Shown piece by piece: positions 36,512 through 50,257 of a stretch of DNA of 64,000 nt. The translations under genes were made by a program, and so were the position numbers. Source of the DNA: Thamnaconus septentrionalis (lineage: Eukaryota > Chordata > Actinopteri > Tetraodontiformes > Monacanthidae); the NCBI GenBank assembly GCA_009823395.1, contig CM020513.1, positions 16,784,501 to 16,848,500 on the forward strand. The letters run 5' to 3'. Position 1 is the stretch's first letter, and each line of letters begins with the position of its first letter. The notes beneath the pieces were generated by a model. The model searched no databases, was not told the origin of the DNA, and was given only the letters and a program-made list of their open reading frames with translations.

Positions 36512-37479
36512 TAACATTCTAGCCAGTGCTTTCAAACACAGATGCAGTTGTGGGACTGTATGGTTGTTCGGATAACTGGTGAAGTGTTTGTCTCGTCAGG
36601 ATGTTTAATGTTTATCTTGTCCAGTTTTCTTTTTATGGTGTCCATTTGAAAACCTGATCTTAACGTTGATAATGAAAGTATTTGTCGCCGCCTTGAAAAT
36701 CCCTCTCGGGCTCAGTTTGCAGTAAAAGCTGATGAATGTAGCCGTTGCAATAAATGGCACTTGATCATCTCGGTGGGGTCACAGCATCACTGTGACACAA
36801 CTTTACTCTCTGCAGCAGCGCTTTGCTAAGACGGAGCCTCTTAAACGCCAAAACCCCATATTAGCAACTGGTGAGTGTGTGAGCGCGGGTGTGGAATTGC
36901 CCAGTAAATCAGCCAACCAGAGTGTTGAGAGTGTTGTGAGTGCGCGTGTGCGCGCGCCTGCGAGGTGATGTCAGGTGCCCGAGGTTAACGTCCTCGCACG
37001 CGCCGATATGAACGATAAAATCCAACACTGTGATTTATCTCAGTGTAAGTTGTGTCCTCTGCTCTGCAGGACTTTTCAATTGATAGCGGCGCTCTCCCCT
37101 GCAGGCGCCATCGTCCCCTAATATATGCTTTAGTTTGACTATTACATCTTTCCATTAGCCGCTCCTCCTGCTTTATCAATTTAGCGTTTGCACTGAAGGG
37201 GAGATGTGTAATGCGTTGAGAGGCAGCGTGTGGGACTTTAAGTCGGGCGTCACTCTGATCCATCACGTATGACAGACGCGGGGCCTCGGGGCCGTCATCC
37301 GTCTCCCCTCCGCCTGACACGGGGGAGAGGGGGGGTAGAGAGAGACGGAGGGAGAGAGGGAGGACGGATGAGAGGAAGCGACGCCGCAGCACCTTTTGCA
37401 AAATGCCAAGCTGAACATTTCCTCGCACGTCACTGGCAGCCTGTCTGGAGCACTTTGATCAACGTACACTGTCGGGCAC

Positions 37480-37799
37480 ACCTGTTTCTCCTTTATCTTG
37501 ACTACTTCCTACACTGTAGATACAAACTGAAGACTTCAAATACTTGACCAAGATATGTGAATTCATGTGGCAAAAGAAAAAAATGTTAAATACCTAAATA
37601 TGTGATGTTCTATATATTTTATCTGAAGGGTGGCTATTCTAGATCATCTGAAATATAAAACTTGTTTGAGTTGTTTCACACTTTTTTGCTTAATACATAT
37701 TCCATACGTGTTCTTCCATAGTTTTGATGCCTTGAGTGACAATCTGCATTGTCAATAGTCATGAAAATGAAAGAAAACCCAGAATCTTTTGACTGCTAG
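37480..37799 (+). mobile_element. Tc1/mariner-like MITE (deleted transposase, two arms)
   Basis: The left arm contains ctacactgtagatacaaact and gaagacttcaaatact. The right arm contains cacacttttttgcttaatac, ttccatagttttgatgcctt, gacaatctgcattgtcaata and gaaagaaaacccagaatc. These are the subterminal sequences of a common fish Tc1-like family. The arms are imperfect reverse complements meeting near gaagggtggctattctaga (about 37626). The transposase gene is absent. Outer ends are eroded and the TA duplication is uncertain. Confidence 0.75.
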
Positions 37800-37889
37800 T
37801 GGATGACGTGCGACAAGTTCCGTCTGATTTTCCCTTCTTTTTTTCAAAAAACAAATGATGGTCTCACTCTCTGGGAATGTGAGTGCACC

Positions 37890-37928
37890 CCCCCCCACCA
37901 CCACCACCACCACACACACACACACACA
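37890..37928 (+). repeat. C-run, (CCA)n and (CA)n compound repeat
   Basis: A C homopolymer passes into CCA triplets and then a CA run. Confidence 0.88.
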
Positions 37929-39347
37929 TTAATTAAACGTGCTGGAGATGTTGGTAAATATGAAAGGACAAAGGTAGAGCTATTAATTAAATTCTGGTGT
38001 GCTGACACAGCGATTAGCCCAAAGTGGTGTCTGATAAAGGCCACATGCAGACACACAGGCAGATACACAGGCGGCGGCGGGCGGCGCAGCCTTAAGCCCA
38101 GCGTTTGCTCTTATTTTAAATCTGCCCTCGATAAGAACCCCCAAACCCCTCCGAAAGTGTATCCTCTTTAAAAATCCCACTCCTCACTCCGTCTGGCCCC
38201 CCCCACATTAAGGGCTTAATAAAACAGTGATATTATTTCAGTTATTGGTTGCAGGAATATGAAGATGGTATCGCTTTAATTGCCTGCGTACGCTTGCGGG
38301 ATCCGTGGAGATTGTTCGGGGATGCAAACACAAGCAGAATGTCGAGTCCAAAAAAACAATCATGGAGCCCCTCGTGTGTGTTCTCGCGCAAATAACCCCG
38401 GCCTCTCATTTGCAACACAGGTCTGATTTATATGAGCACAGGTGGAGCTCACCAGCGCCGCCTGCTGGAGTGCGTCCTACTTGTGTTTGGGGCCTAAAAT
38501 GGTTCATTGGATGGTTTCCATGTCGCGTCGGGCCGCCGGCTCCACACTGGGTCATCCAGGCGTTGCTCTCACTGTGCTGTGCTGACTTTACCAGCGCCTC
38601 ACTCACCATGCTACCCTCGCCTTCTCCTCCTCCTCGTCCTCCTCCTGCTCTTCTACTCCTCCTCCTCTTCTCCTCATCCATCCCATCAGCATCTCGCATT
38701 TGACTGTTGCCAGAAAAAAAAAAGAAAGGAGATATTTTGTCATTTCTTCTGTGTCGCGGCTTCTACTTAAGGCAGAGAAACTTCTCCATTAAGCGCCGAG
38801 CTCGGCCCACTCTGCTATTGATGTGCGGCGCTGATTCCATTTTGCTGAGTTGAGAAAGGCATCTATAAAGAGCCATGACATTTTAATCAGCCAAACTATC
38901 TGTGCCTAACATCATGTTCCCTCCCTGCTGCCTTCATCTACTTATCAGAGATGGTGCGACCGGGCCGCTCACTCCTGTTTCTTTCATTCTCTGTGTTTGG
39001 AGTGGGAGTTTTCACACTGTGTCCTCTGCTCTGCTTATCAGCAGCCAGCGATCCGGCCCTGCAGTGCTGCGTACTGTACTTGTATACGCCTGCTTGTACG
39101 TGTGTGTGTGTGTCAGTGTGTGTGTGCAGAAGTTCTTATCTCGCTTCTCCTTAACGCTCCAAAGCTGATAGACTCAGATGAGAGCTGCAATCTTTCTGAT
39201 CCAGGATTTCAGATTTTTGACGCTTGCGCTCTGATTAGGCGGCTCACTGTGAATCGCAGCGCCGCTCGCTCGCTCGTTCGCTCACTCGCTCACTCATTCG
39301 CCCGCCCGCTGTTCTTTCACGTCTGAACGGCGGCTGCTGAGTTCTTA

Positions 39348-39693
39348 GGCTGCATTCAGACTGCAGGTGAATCTGATTCAAATCAGATTCCTTTTCAAAT
39401 CTGATTTTCAGGGCTGACTGTCCACACTGTTTGTAGCCAGTGTCCAAATGGGATGCGACTCTGTTCAGACTGGGCCACATTACTGAGCCATCTGACAGGA
39501 CATCGGAGCCGTTCACACCGAGACGCATCCGACCAAATGCCGGCTGAAACCACCTCCCAAAGGTGGTTTCAAACTGATTTTGCAAAAAAAAAAAAATCAG
39601 ATTCCATGTGACTGTTCAGGCTACAGAAGAGCCGTCCGGTTTCAATCTGGATCAGCTACAAATCGGATTTTGGCTGCCAGTCTGAACGCGGCC
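39348..39693 (+). mobile_element. MITE with GGCYGCRTTCAGACTG inverted ends
   Basis: The 346-bp element begins ggctgcattcagactgcagg and ends with the near reverse complement cagtctgaacgcggcc. Internal repeats of aatctgatt/aatcagatt and an inner inverted pair (ccacctcccaaaggtggttt) occur. The family is shared in reverse with 28340-28650. I see no convincing target duplication, so the superfamily is not assigned. Confidence 0.7.
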
Positions 39694-40227
39694 ACAGTTT
39701 TGGCTTTAACCTTTGGTGAAGTTGCTGTTGTCCTGTCCCGCCGTGACGCCGACCCGGTGACATTTAGTGGACGGGCTGATTGCTCCCTCCAGATCACAGC
39801 GCCCTCGGGCTCCCAGCAGCTGTGCCCTCCTATACCCATCAAATCTTTACCTTAACTATAGGCTCCACCAGCCGCCAGACCAGCGCCGGGCTGCCGCTCT
39901 GGCACCTCATCATCCTCCTGTAATGGACGGGGTAGGAGGGAGGGGGTGGTGGGCACGGGGCCCTGAGAGGCTCCTCTGGTCCAATCAGACACCTCGCTCT
40001 CCCCAGGGGCCGTTTCATCAGCCCCGCTCGCCTGCTCTGGTGCGTCCCAGCGTTTTAGTGTGATTATTTTACCCAGGATCCCGCCTCGGGCAACAGGCCA
40101 CCTTTTTACATATGCACAGGCTGAACTTTTGACCAGGCAGCAGCAGTCAGCGCCGTATTAGAGAAAACTGTGGTTGGAGCAGCAGGACCAGAGGGAGCCA
40201 CCAACCAGGCTGCCTGCTGCGACCAGC

Positions 40228-40229
<2 letters not shown>

Positions 40230-40290
<61 letters not shown>
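40230..40290 (+). repeat. (CT)n microsatellite
   Basis: Pure CT run of about 30 units, 600 bp upstream of the complementary AG tract. Confidence 0.93.
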
Positions 40291-40293
<3 letters not shown>

Positions 40294-40886
40294 CACCTGA
40301 GGGGTTAATACCCAGAGACTGGTGCTGGAGCAACGGCATCAGCATACACCAGACTAACAGCGAGGGTCGGGCGCGACGGCGCTGTTCTTTATCTGCGTCT
40401 GGGCCGCAGACAGACGTAAGGTCAGGTGCTCTGTCTGCCTTCTGCTGTAGCACACAGACGCACTGGCAGCCTGTGCGTGTGTGTGTGTGTGAGTGTGCGC
40501 TCCCTGCTCTGTTGTGCGCCGTGCTCGGCCATGTGGAAAGACAGAGGAGCAGAGGTCCCAGTCTGCCCTCACTGGGGTTAGATGAGCTGCCAGGCCGCTT
40601 GTAATAGAGTCCTCTCGGATGATTAGGAGCTACACAGGAGGGGAAGGGGGCGGGGCAAGGGGGGGGGGGGTCAGCTGCAGCCGGTCGGAGTTACAGCAGC
40701 GCAGACAGAATATTACAAATTATGTTAACTAGCGTGAGTCGCCCCCCCCCGCTCCAGAGTGGACCTCTTTTATTGGCGCTTTTTCTCTGTTTTAGATCTT
40801 TTTTCTTCTTTTTTTTTTCTGTCGAGCTCGGATGAATTTTATATTCTTGGCAGTCTCTGCCTGCTGGGCTGCTGCCGCAACCGAAC

Positions 40887-41035
<149 letters not shown>

Positions 41036-41457
41036 GTGTCGGTGCGGGGCGACGGGATAAAAGCCGTACAATCCCATTTGGCCGTATTGACATGTGTGTT
41101 CCTGCCCAATCCTGTTACTGGGATTATTGTCCGCAGAGATACCATTTCATTAAAGAAAAACACACACGCACATGCGCGCACACAGATGGCCCGAGGCCTG
41201 CTTATGTGCTCCATTGCGCAGGGAAACTGTGTAAATGGTTTATTGTGGATGAGTTGATGTGATGGAGAGCGTGTCTGGATCAATAAAGAACCAATCAAAC
41301 GCTGACAGTCCGCTACTGTATGCAGTCAGTCGTTCCCCAGCCCCCCTCCCCCTCTCCCTCCCTTCCCTACATGCAACACGGGTGTGACGGGTCATGAAAA
41401 ATATCTCCATCGGAGGCGGATCAAGGAGAAGGAGGTTTGATTTGGATTGTTTTAAGC

Positions 41458-41805
41458 CAGAGGTGGTGGGCAAACTGTTCTAAAATGTACTGGGAGGGCG
41501 GGGGGTAGCGGAGCAGCAGCAGACGGATGGAGTGTTTTGGTGAGCCACCTCATAGGAGGAATATATGATGGTATATGTAGAAAATATGGGCTTTAATGTC
41601 AATTGAAACTGAAGCAAAGTTACAAGAAAATCAGTGTGTTTGAAGGCCCACCAGGGTGTTCAGCTCTTTATTGAAATGACTCTGGAAACACTGGAAACAT
41701 GGATGAAATACAACAGTTTTATGACTGACTGACTATTAATATAATTTCTTCAAGTTCGGCCGGCCAGATTAAAAATCTTACCGGGCCGTAGTGTGGCCAT
41801 GCCTG
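41458..41805 (+). mobile_element. hAT-like non-autonomous element, copy 3, with near target duplication
   Basis: It starts cagaggtggtgggcaaactg and ends ggccatgcctg. Flanking octamers ttttaagc (41450-41457) and cttcaagc (41806-41813) match at 6 of 8 positions, with only C/T differences. Internal blocks (gcggagcagcagcag, gtgagccacctcatagg, gctctttattgaaatgac) match the other copies. Confidence 0.82.
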
Positions 41806-41883
41806 CTTCAAGCTATTTAGTTCATCTGTTGTCTTTCTGTGGTGTTTGTTTCGTCAAGGAATCGGCTACTGCCAGCCTTTACC

Positions 41884-41929
41884 CTCCTCCTCCTCCTCCT
41901 CCTCCTCCTCCTCCTCCTCCTCCTCCTCT
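41884..41929 (+). repeat. (TCC)n triplet repeat
   Basis: About fifteen TCC triplets. It gives a poly-Pro frame, an artefact. Confidence 0.93.
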
Positions 41930-42785
41930 AGCTCCAGACACCTCAGGGAGGCCATTAGGACCCACACCCCCCAATACCCCCCCACCAGTGGTCTCAGCCT
42001 GGGCTGAGTGTAAGTCGGCTAAATTACCCCCGAGCAGCCACAGGTCAGACGAGGCAGCGTCCCCTGGCCGCTGGGGGACCCCCCCCCGTAATAGCAGAGA
42101 TCAGGCCGGGCCGAGGAGACAGAGACGGACCCGAAGATTGTCCCTGCTCTCACCTCCATCACCTGCTCCTCTGTCCTACTCCTCCTCCGTCCCACTGCTC
42201 CTCCGTCCTCCAGCCTACAGCAGTCGGCACCTCCCCACTGCGACCCTGCGAGGGGGAATAAAACGACCTTTGACCTCGTCCCCACCCGCCCACTTCTTGT
42301 GATTTCCTGCCACTGACCCCACCTCTCCCTTAAAAAAACCCATACAAACTACAAACACAAAACAAACCCCCACCTCATGCCCCCCCCCCTCACTTTGTTG
42401 TGACACGTAGCTGATGGACTATTTTTCAAATTGATTTCAAAAATGTACATAAGCAGCCGATCCCCTCGCCCAGATTACCTATTGATTTTTAATATGAAAA
42501 GCTCATTATATAAGCAGGAACTGCAACACAAAAAGCTAGCCAACCTTTGCATAAATCCTTTAATTGAATTTCCAGAGCCCGTGGTTCCTACATTTTTTAA
42601 TTAAATCCATTTCTTTTTTTAAGGGTTGCTGTGTAATTTGCATGCTGTGAAGTGGGTGCTGTCCCAGATAAAGTGCCATTGATCCTTATTAAGGCTCACC
42701 TCTGGGCTCGCTGAAAACCAACCGCAGAAATTAAATGTGCTCATGGTGCATACACTTATTGCCCGCATGATAGGATTAGAGGCAG

Positions 42786-42827
42786 AGGGAGAGAGAGAGA
42801 AAGGCAGAGGGAGCGAGATAGGAGAGA

Positions 42828-42873
<46 letters not shown>
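42786..42873 (+). repeat. (GA)n microsatellite, imperfect then pure
   Basis: Imperfect GAGA-rich stretch ending in a pure GA run (about 42831-42873). Confidence 0.9.
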
Positions 42874-42875
<2 letters not shown>

Positions 42876-43078
42876 ATGATGGGTAAAAAGGTGGGGAGAG
42901 AAAGGAGCGGGGGGGGGGTTATTATTAATAGTTGTTCATATTAATGTAATATTTCACCTTTCCTCCTCTGGGGTGAGATTGTAAAGGGCTTGTTTATAAA
43001 TACAGCTTGGTCTGGCTGTTATTGGGCTTTCTCATTAAACACAATGGGACCCGCTTTGTTTGACTTTGTAATTTAATT

Positions 43079-43114
43079 TTTTTTTTTTTTTTTGCCGCAT
43101 TAAAATCGACACAC

Positions 43115-43174
<60 letters not shown>
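43079..43174 (+). repeat. poly-T then (CA)n microsatellite
   Basis: A T homopolymer (about 43077-43093) is followed 16 bp later by a CA run of about 32 units. Confidence 0.9.
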
Positions 43175-43175
<1 letters not shown>

Positions 43176-43709
43176 AAACACACAAAATAAAAACGGCTCA
43201 ACATTTATGTTGGTCTGACATCACGGTCTGCCCCCTGGTCCTGCAGGAGGGATGTGATCCTGAAGGAGGAGTGTGGTCTCTGGCAGTTAAAGCTGTTTAA
43301 CCACCAGTTTACATGAAATCACGCTTCACTTTCTGGTCCCTCTCCCGCTGAGGACCGACAACGTCCCACCACGCGTGCACTCGCTTGACGGCGTTCCAAG
43401 CGTTCCAGGCGTTTGAGGCACGCCTGCACCTTCCTGGTCTTTCCTGTGTGGCTGTTGTGCAGACGGCGGAGTGAATCAATAGGGATTAACCTTCAACCCC
43501 GACCACATACTTATAGCCCAGTTCTGGCCGCTCACACATCTCTCATCAGTTTCACTTAAACGCTGGAGCTCACTCAATAAGGCCACGCACGCTAATTCAT
43601 CTCAAAGATGGAGAGGCCTGTTTTCTTTTTTCCTTGTTTTTTTTTTTTTTTTTTTTTTTTACATGAGTCGCTCTCCTTCTCTCGCCTATGCTACTACACA
43701 CACACTCAT

Positions 43710-43714
43710 GCAGA

Positions 43715-43751
<37 letters not shown>
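43710..43751 (+). repeat. (CA)n microsatellite
   Basis: CA run of about 18 units. Confidence 0.88.
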
Positions 43752-43753
<2 letters not shown>

Positions 43754-44194
43754 TTTTATTCTAAAATAAGATTAAAAACATGTTATTTCAGGATGCAGCA
43801 GCTCTGCATTGGATGTATTAAAGATAAATTACAGCGTCATTTGAGTGTTCCTGTATCTATAATCTATCTAGAATTATATCTAGAATGTGATGCATGTGAT
43901 TCATATTTTTTTTTATGCTTGTAGCTTTTAAAGTTGTGCTAAATCTGAATAACACCTGTGAAAATAACTGTTTCAGTTCTAATAACAATTTGAAGCAAAC
44001 TTCTTGCGTGAAGGTTTTTTTTTTTTTTTTTTTTTTTTACTGATGTCACCATGGTTCTTCAGTGCAGTGAATCCCATGAGTTGGTAGTTTAACTCTATTT
44101 TAATTCGTTCTTTACTAGAACTAAAAAAACAAACAAATTCACACCATATGGAGTATTTATCTACTTTTGTAAAAGCTCTTTGTTTACTGTCTCA

Positions 44195-44195
<1 letters not shown>

Positions 44196-44247
<52 letters not shown>

Positions 44248-44338
44248 CCTCATTTTCTCCGTCTTTCTCTTTATGTATTGACTTTGGCTGACTGATTGGT
44301 CTGATGTCTCCCTTTTCTTTGGTGCACCTGTCCATGTG

Positions 44339-44383
<45 letters not shown>
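44196..44383 (+). repeat. (CA)n and (GT)n pair in opposite sense
   Basis: A CA run (44196-44243) and a GT run (44343-44383) lie 100 bp apart and are complementary. A transcript could fold into a short-loop hairpin. Confidence 0.9.
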
Positions 44384-44384
<1 letters not shown>

Positions 44385-44481
44385 GTGAGCTCAGCAGTGC
44401 AGTGTCAGCAGCATGTGCTGCAAGTATTGACCCACGTCTGTCCTCTGCTCTGACTGGCTCTTGTCCCTAACTTGTCATCCC

Positions 44482-44760
<279 letters not shown>

Positions 44761-46436
44761 CATGCCAGTCCCTCGCTGCTCTCTCCTGTTTACTGCTCCT
44801 TTTTTCGTTAGACCAGACACGGGTGTCTGGCTATTGTTTTTCAAAAGTCTCCAGTTTCTCTGCGACTGCGGAGCTCAGCCGCCACTCAAACCTCCTCACG
44901 CTGCTGGGTGACGAGGAGCTGGTCTCTCCTCCAGAGACCATTCATTCATTTCCACTCGTGGTTCCCTCTCACTTCCTGAGGCCTTTTCCCCTCCTTGCGT
45001 GGGCAGAATCGCTCGGTGGCGCCTCACTGAGGCGACGCCCGAGTCTTTGATTTCCCCTTTTTCTCATTTCATAATCCAATCAATCAGCCTGAAACATTCT
45101 GCTTGCTTGTCTGTCCTCCCATAGCCAGCCAACCTTGCACTCACACACACACAAATAAAGGTGCGCCTCCTAAATGCCCCCCCACCCCCCAGGGCTCAGA
45201 CCACTCTATGTGCTATTGATTGCGTGGCTGTTGCGTGTTGTGCTCAATCATGTGCTCCATGCGTCTGCCGCTGTCCTCTCCCACCTGGACCATTAGATTA
45301 GACTAATGCATTCGCCCATTGATTAGTCATTACACTCAGACCTGATCAGCCAATCACCTTCCTGCTCCGGCTCTACTTGACCCGTCAACCCCTCCGACCC
45401 CCCTCCCCACACCGCCATGTTAAACACGCTGCTCTTGGCTCCGCCCCCTCGCCACTGACTCCAGCAGGTGCGGATTGGGCTTCGCTTCACTACCTGTGTG
45501 ATATTCAATACCAATAGAGTTCTCACGCGTTTCCTAATCACATGCTACGCGGCGCTATGGATTTTTATCATGGAGCACGGCGCCGTCGAAGCCGCCATTG
45601 ATCTTGAAATTCACGGCGAGCGAGCGGCGTTGATCTGAGCGCAGCTGAAGTCACCGTGCAGCCACGTGGTGGGGACCTCCTTTCAGGCCGTGATGATTTG
45701 GTGTGCAGTCTTTTTACTCATGTTTTGCTTTTTCTTTGAAAGCATAAAACACTTGAGTCTTCCATCCATTTGGAGTTGCTGCAAATTAAAAATGGCCACA
45801 GAGTTTCTCTCATGAAGACGGCGACTGTTTTACTCAAGTCGTTGTTGCTTCTTAACCCGGTGTTTGTTACCCTCCATTCATTGTGAACTCTGAGCAGTGT
45901 GGGTAGTGGTTCATGTATCAAGCCAACAGAGGCTCATGAAGCCTGCAGCTGCCTGCACAAAGTGAGGTGAGACGTCTGATGAAGTTGCTCCTTTCATACT
46001 TTTCTTTGTTTCTTTGTCTTGCTGCAATTAAAAGCTCTCGTTCTCATCTCAGCAGGAACCTGGTGGGAGGCTGTAAACAGAGGGCTAAACATGCATTTTT
46101 ATGGAGTTCTTTAGTATTGTTTAACAAATAATTAAATCATTTAAATCAACGTTGTAATCTAAATGTTTAATAACTAATGCATCAGTCTGGTTCCACTGGT
46201 ATAATAGGCGACTTTTTAAATTCATCATCATTTAACCATCAGTTTTCCTGGGGATGTGAGCTGCTCCTGCTCCCCCCTGTGTGAACTGACAAGTCGCACT
46301 CTTCCCTCTTCTGACTTTCCCATCCTTCTTATTTACTCTTTCTCTGCGACTCTCCACCTGCACAGTATTGAGTCAGTGTGTGACGAAGTGCAGATTTAGG
46401 GACAGTCCCATTGACGCCTGCATGCGTATGCCCAGC

Positions 46437-46460
46437 GTGTGTGTGTGTGTGTGTGTGTGT
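46437..46460 (+). repeat. (GT)n microsatellite
   Basis: Short pure GT run. Confidence 0.85.
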
Positions 46461-47073
46461 TGTGTTTGATCGGGGACGGATGCCCTCAGCGGACACGAGT
46501 CTGCGACTTCGTGCCTCTGCATTAAATTTGTATTGAACAGGAAACTAATGATTGGATAATTTCATTGATGTCCGTGGCATTGAACATACAAACAAAATGT
46601 TCTTTTGAAGAATTGTGCGAGTGTTGCACCCTGGGCGGGGGTGGGGGGCCGAGACGGAGGGGTGGAGCAGTCCCAGTTGTGCTTAAGAAAGAATAAGTCC
46701 ATGTTAAGTCCATAGTGTATTGAAAAAGAGAGCGGGCGGATCGATGGCCGCTCGCTGCTTGAGACACACTTTAATTGTATTATTTTCTTTTTCACATTCC
46801 CACCGCCCTACATCCGTCTCCCAGCGCCGCTGACAGATTTGATATGTATTGCTGACACTGTCACAGTGACGGATTTGAATTTATTGAACACTCTCAGAAA
46901 GGAATTTGTTCTGCTGCCACCAGAAGAGCCACGTGGGCCCAACATGCGGCACAGAATGTTTCCCATAATTCTTTTCATTCCTCTATTTTTTTTTTTTGCG
47001 TGCGAACGTCAAAACCAGTCCGGCTCTTCAGAATCAAACACGTTGAACTTTTCTTGAAGATGCAGACGGACTG

Positions 47074-47104
<31 letters not shown>

Positions 47105-50100
47105 GTCTCTCCCTCGCTGTGAGTCAGATGGGAGCAGATCAAAGCGATGAGAGATGGTGAGTGGAGGAAACTTGTTTAATTAAAAGGAAGCGATGAAACG
47201 ATTCTTTGATGCCCGTTCTGGACGCCTTGTGTATGTGACGTGGCTATTACACAAGATTCTTCCTCCTCTTCCTCTTTTTTTGTTTGAGAAGCTCCAGCGG
47301 TGGGAGGTGTTGCGGACGCCAGGAAGGTTGGAAGCAGCCTGATGAAGTTTCTGATTATTCCACCTCCTCTGGCACAATGAGGAATCTCTTGAATGCCATG
47401 TGGGTCAGTGCTCTTTATGGAAGCGCCTTGGTGAAATACATCTCTCCCTCTTCTTCTTTCACTCTTTCCGCCTCTTCCTCCGACGCCCCTCCCCCACCAC
47501 CACCCGCGCCTCTAATTGGAGATGCCATAAAGGTGTGCGGGGTCAGTGCCTCTTCAAGGTGAAGCTCACTCTAATGTTCTCCTCCGGAAAGAGGCGTGAA
47601 CGCGGCTCCTCCTGCTCCCTTCTTCCCCCCTCAGACTCTCAGACTGGGCGTCTTCGCCTCACACGAGCCGAACTCGCGCTCTTCGCTAACTTCCCTTTAA
47701 GTTGGGTACGGCGGCGAGGAGCCCTGCGCCTCCTCTTTGCCCTCCTCTCTCTCCTGCGCTCGGCGTCCTTGTGCCAGCCTGTTAAAGCCAGAGGGCACGC
47801 TGTGGGTGAATCAGAGCGGCGGCTCTGCCAACACATCCAGCGGGAGATGCCCTGCCAAGGGTGCCAAGGCCTCGGGAGAGACGGAGCTGTTCGACGGGGA
47901 TCAGTTGGACTTGAATCTGAAACGGAGCGAATCAGAGAGTTTTAAAGGTCTAAAGATGGAAAGTTTTTGCCTCTAGGAGGTTTTTTTTTGTGTCTGATTG
48001 TGACGTTTCTTTTTACAATTGTTTTTCTGTGAGTCCTCGTCGACGGTCCTGAGCCACATGGAGTTTCTTGTCCAAGGAGCGCGCCGGCTCGTACCGTTTC
48101 CGACCAGTAGGGGTCATTACAGTTCAACTGACTGAGCGGAGGGAGGCTGGCAGTGAAAGAGTGAGAGAGAGAGAGAGGAGGAGAAGCTGCAGGACGACGG
48201 ACAGTTGCGCTTTTCTTGCCGTCTCGTTTTGAGTTGGAATGAAATAACTAAAGATTAGGATTAATTTCAACTCTCCCTCACCTGCAACATTATTTGTTAA
48301 TAATGATGGGAGTCATCGGGGGTGCAGCAGTGGGGCCTCGGGTCTTATTTGGATGGCTCACACTGAATTTCTCACTGGGAGAAGTTTTCTTTTTTAATTC
48401 CGAGGAGGTGAGCGGGAGCTGAGGTCGTCTGACGGTTTCAAGCACAAAGAGGGTGAGGCCATGCTCAGAGTGCACAAAACTGCACCCTCAGCTCCACCTG
48501 CGGCTCCAACCGGATCGATCACGCACTCAATGTCCACAATGATGACGTCTTTGTCTCCAGTTATTCTTTAAGGCGCTATTGTTGAGTCCATAATTAGCCA
48601 GGTTCTCTGCTTTTAAAGGTTTTTCTCACCACAGCCGCTCTTCACCTTTGTCTTTTTATGGGTGTGATATAAGCTCCAGTTATGAGGCTCTCCAAACACT
48701 CTTTTATTTATTGTTTAGAAACTAAAAGCCAACTTTAGCGTTTTTTTTTTTCTTTTCTCTGGCATTTTACCAAAAAGGGACGACGACCTCCAAGGTTCCT
48801 CAGGTGCCATAAAATCCATAAATTCTATATTTGTTCATTTTCAACTCCCGGCTCATTTAAAAGTCTTATTCGCCGGCGTTAATTTGTGTATACAAATTAA
48901 GCATGCCACCGCCACCATTGACCTCGGCCAGATGAATATTAGATGAAGCAGCAGCCAATACGTGAATAGCTGAGTTCAGGACAGCAACGATTTTAATGGC
49001 AGCGAGCAGCCATTAACAGTATATCTGAAAATAGACAGAGGATTTTCCATAGATCATTAATGACGGGAAATCTATTCCTCCTTTCCCTTCCTCCATCCCA
49101 CCGTATATATCTCTTTTCTCCGCTCCTCCTATTTGTCTACCTTTGCTGTATTTCACCTGTGTCATTTTTTATTTGCGCGCCGTATATTTCAGCCGCAGCT
49201 GCTCTCCTCTGGCCCGCACACACTGGCTCCTCTGCAGCGCAGGCCTTGCAGGGCCGCCTCTCTATTAACATGCGGCCGGAGATTTGAATGGAGCTCCGCT
49301 AATGTCTGTTTAGTATATAATCCACGTCCCCTCCTCCCATATTCCTTGTTATTCTAGTTTAGTGCTGTAATCAAGCAGGGCTTGCCAATAAAGTTTATTG
49401 TACGGAGCTAAGTGTCAATATCACACACACACCCAGGGCAGAGAGGTCTCTTTAATTAGAATAGGAGAGCAGGGCGTGTGTGTGTGTGGGTGTGTGTGTG
49501 CATGCCTACCTGCCTGTGTGTTTCCATGGACGCTTGGGTTTTCACTAATTTGAACGGTCAGACACTGTAAGTGCCAATCAGGGCTCCACCTTCTGAAAGT
49601 GACTTTGGCAGGAATGAAATAAATTAGCCAAAAGAGAAATAAGAGCGCGGCGCCGGGAAACATGGATGCGGCCGCAAATTTCAACACTTTTATGAGCAAA
49701 TCAATTCCAGCTTTACATGACTATTGAGCCTGGATGTTTTGAGTCAGCGGTGAGTCTGAACAAACAATAATCCCCCACTATATGAAGTATTGATTAAAGC
49801 CGCTCCCTCTCTGTGTGGCTTTATTAAAGGTACAATTGTTAAAGTCTTTACGGCGACGGCAGAAAACTTTGTCAAGGCTGCGGCGCGGCCGCGGCTCCAG
49901 GTGAGAGCAGCTCCTCTCCATTAACCAGAAGAGCTGCAGTCCACCTCTTCATTATAATGAAAAATGTTTTTCAGCCGCTATTTAATTCACCCTGTTTTTT
50001 TTCTCTCTTTTTTAATTCCGTGAGTGGAACCAGTTTTCATTTTCCTCCTCTGGCTCTATCTCTTGGTCCCCGCTCTGCAATTTTCCTATTAGGTCACTTA

Positions 50101-50257
50101 CAAACAGTCTGCTTAATGTGTAGAATCGTATTACTGATATGAATTCTTTTTGATAAAACACAGTTTTGGAGTGCGGGTGAAATTGAAAAAAAAGAAAGGG
50201 AAAAAAAAGAAAACACCTCCCACTCCTCAAACACTTGGTGTCCCATGGTGGGAGAGT

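Noticed and set aside
47400..47945. 181-residue frame, possible nested gene in intron 8
   Set aside because: No recognisable domain, basic low-information composition, no supporting splice sites or start context.
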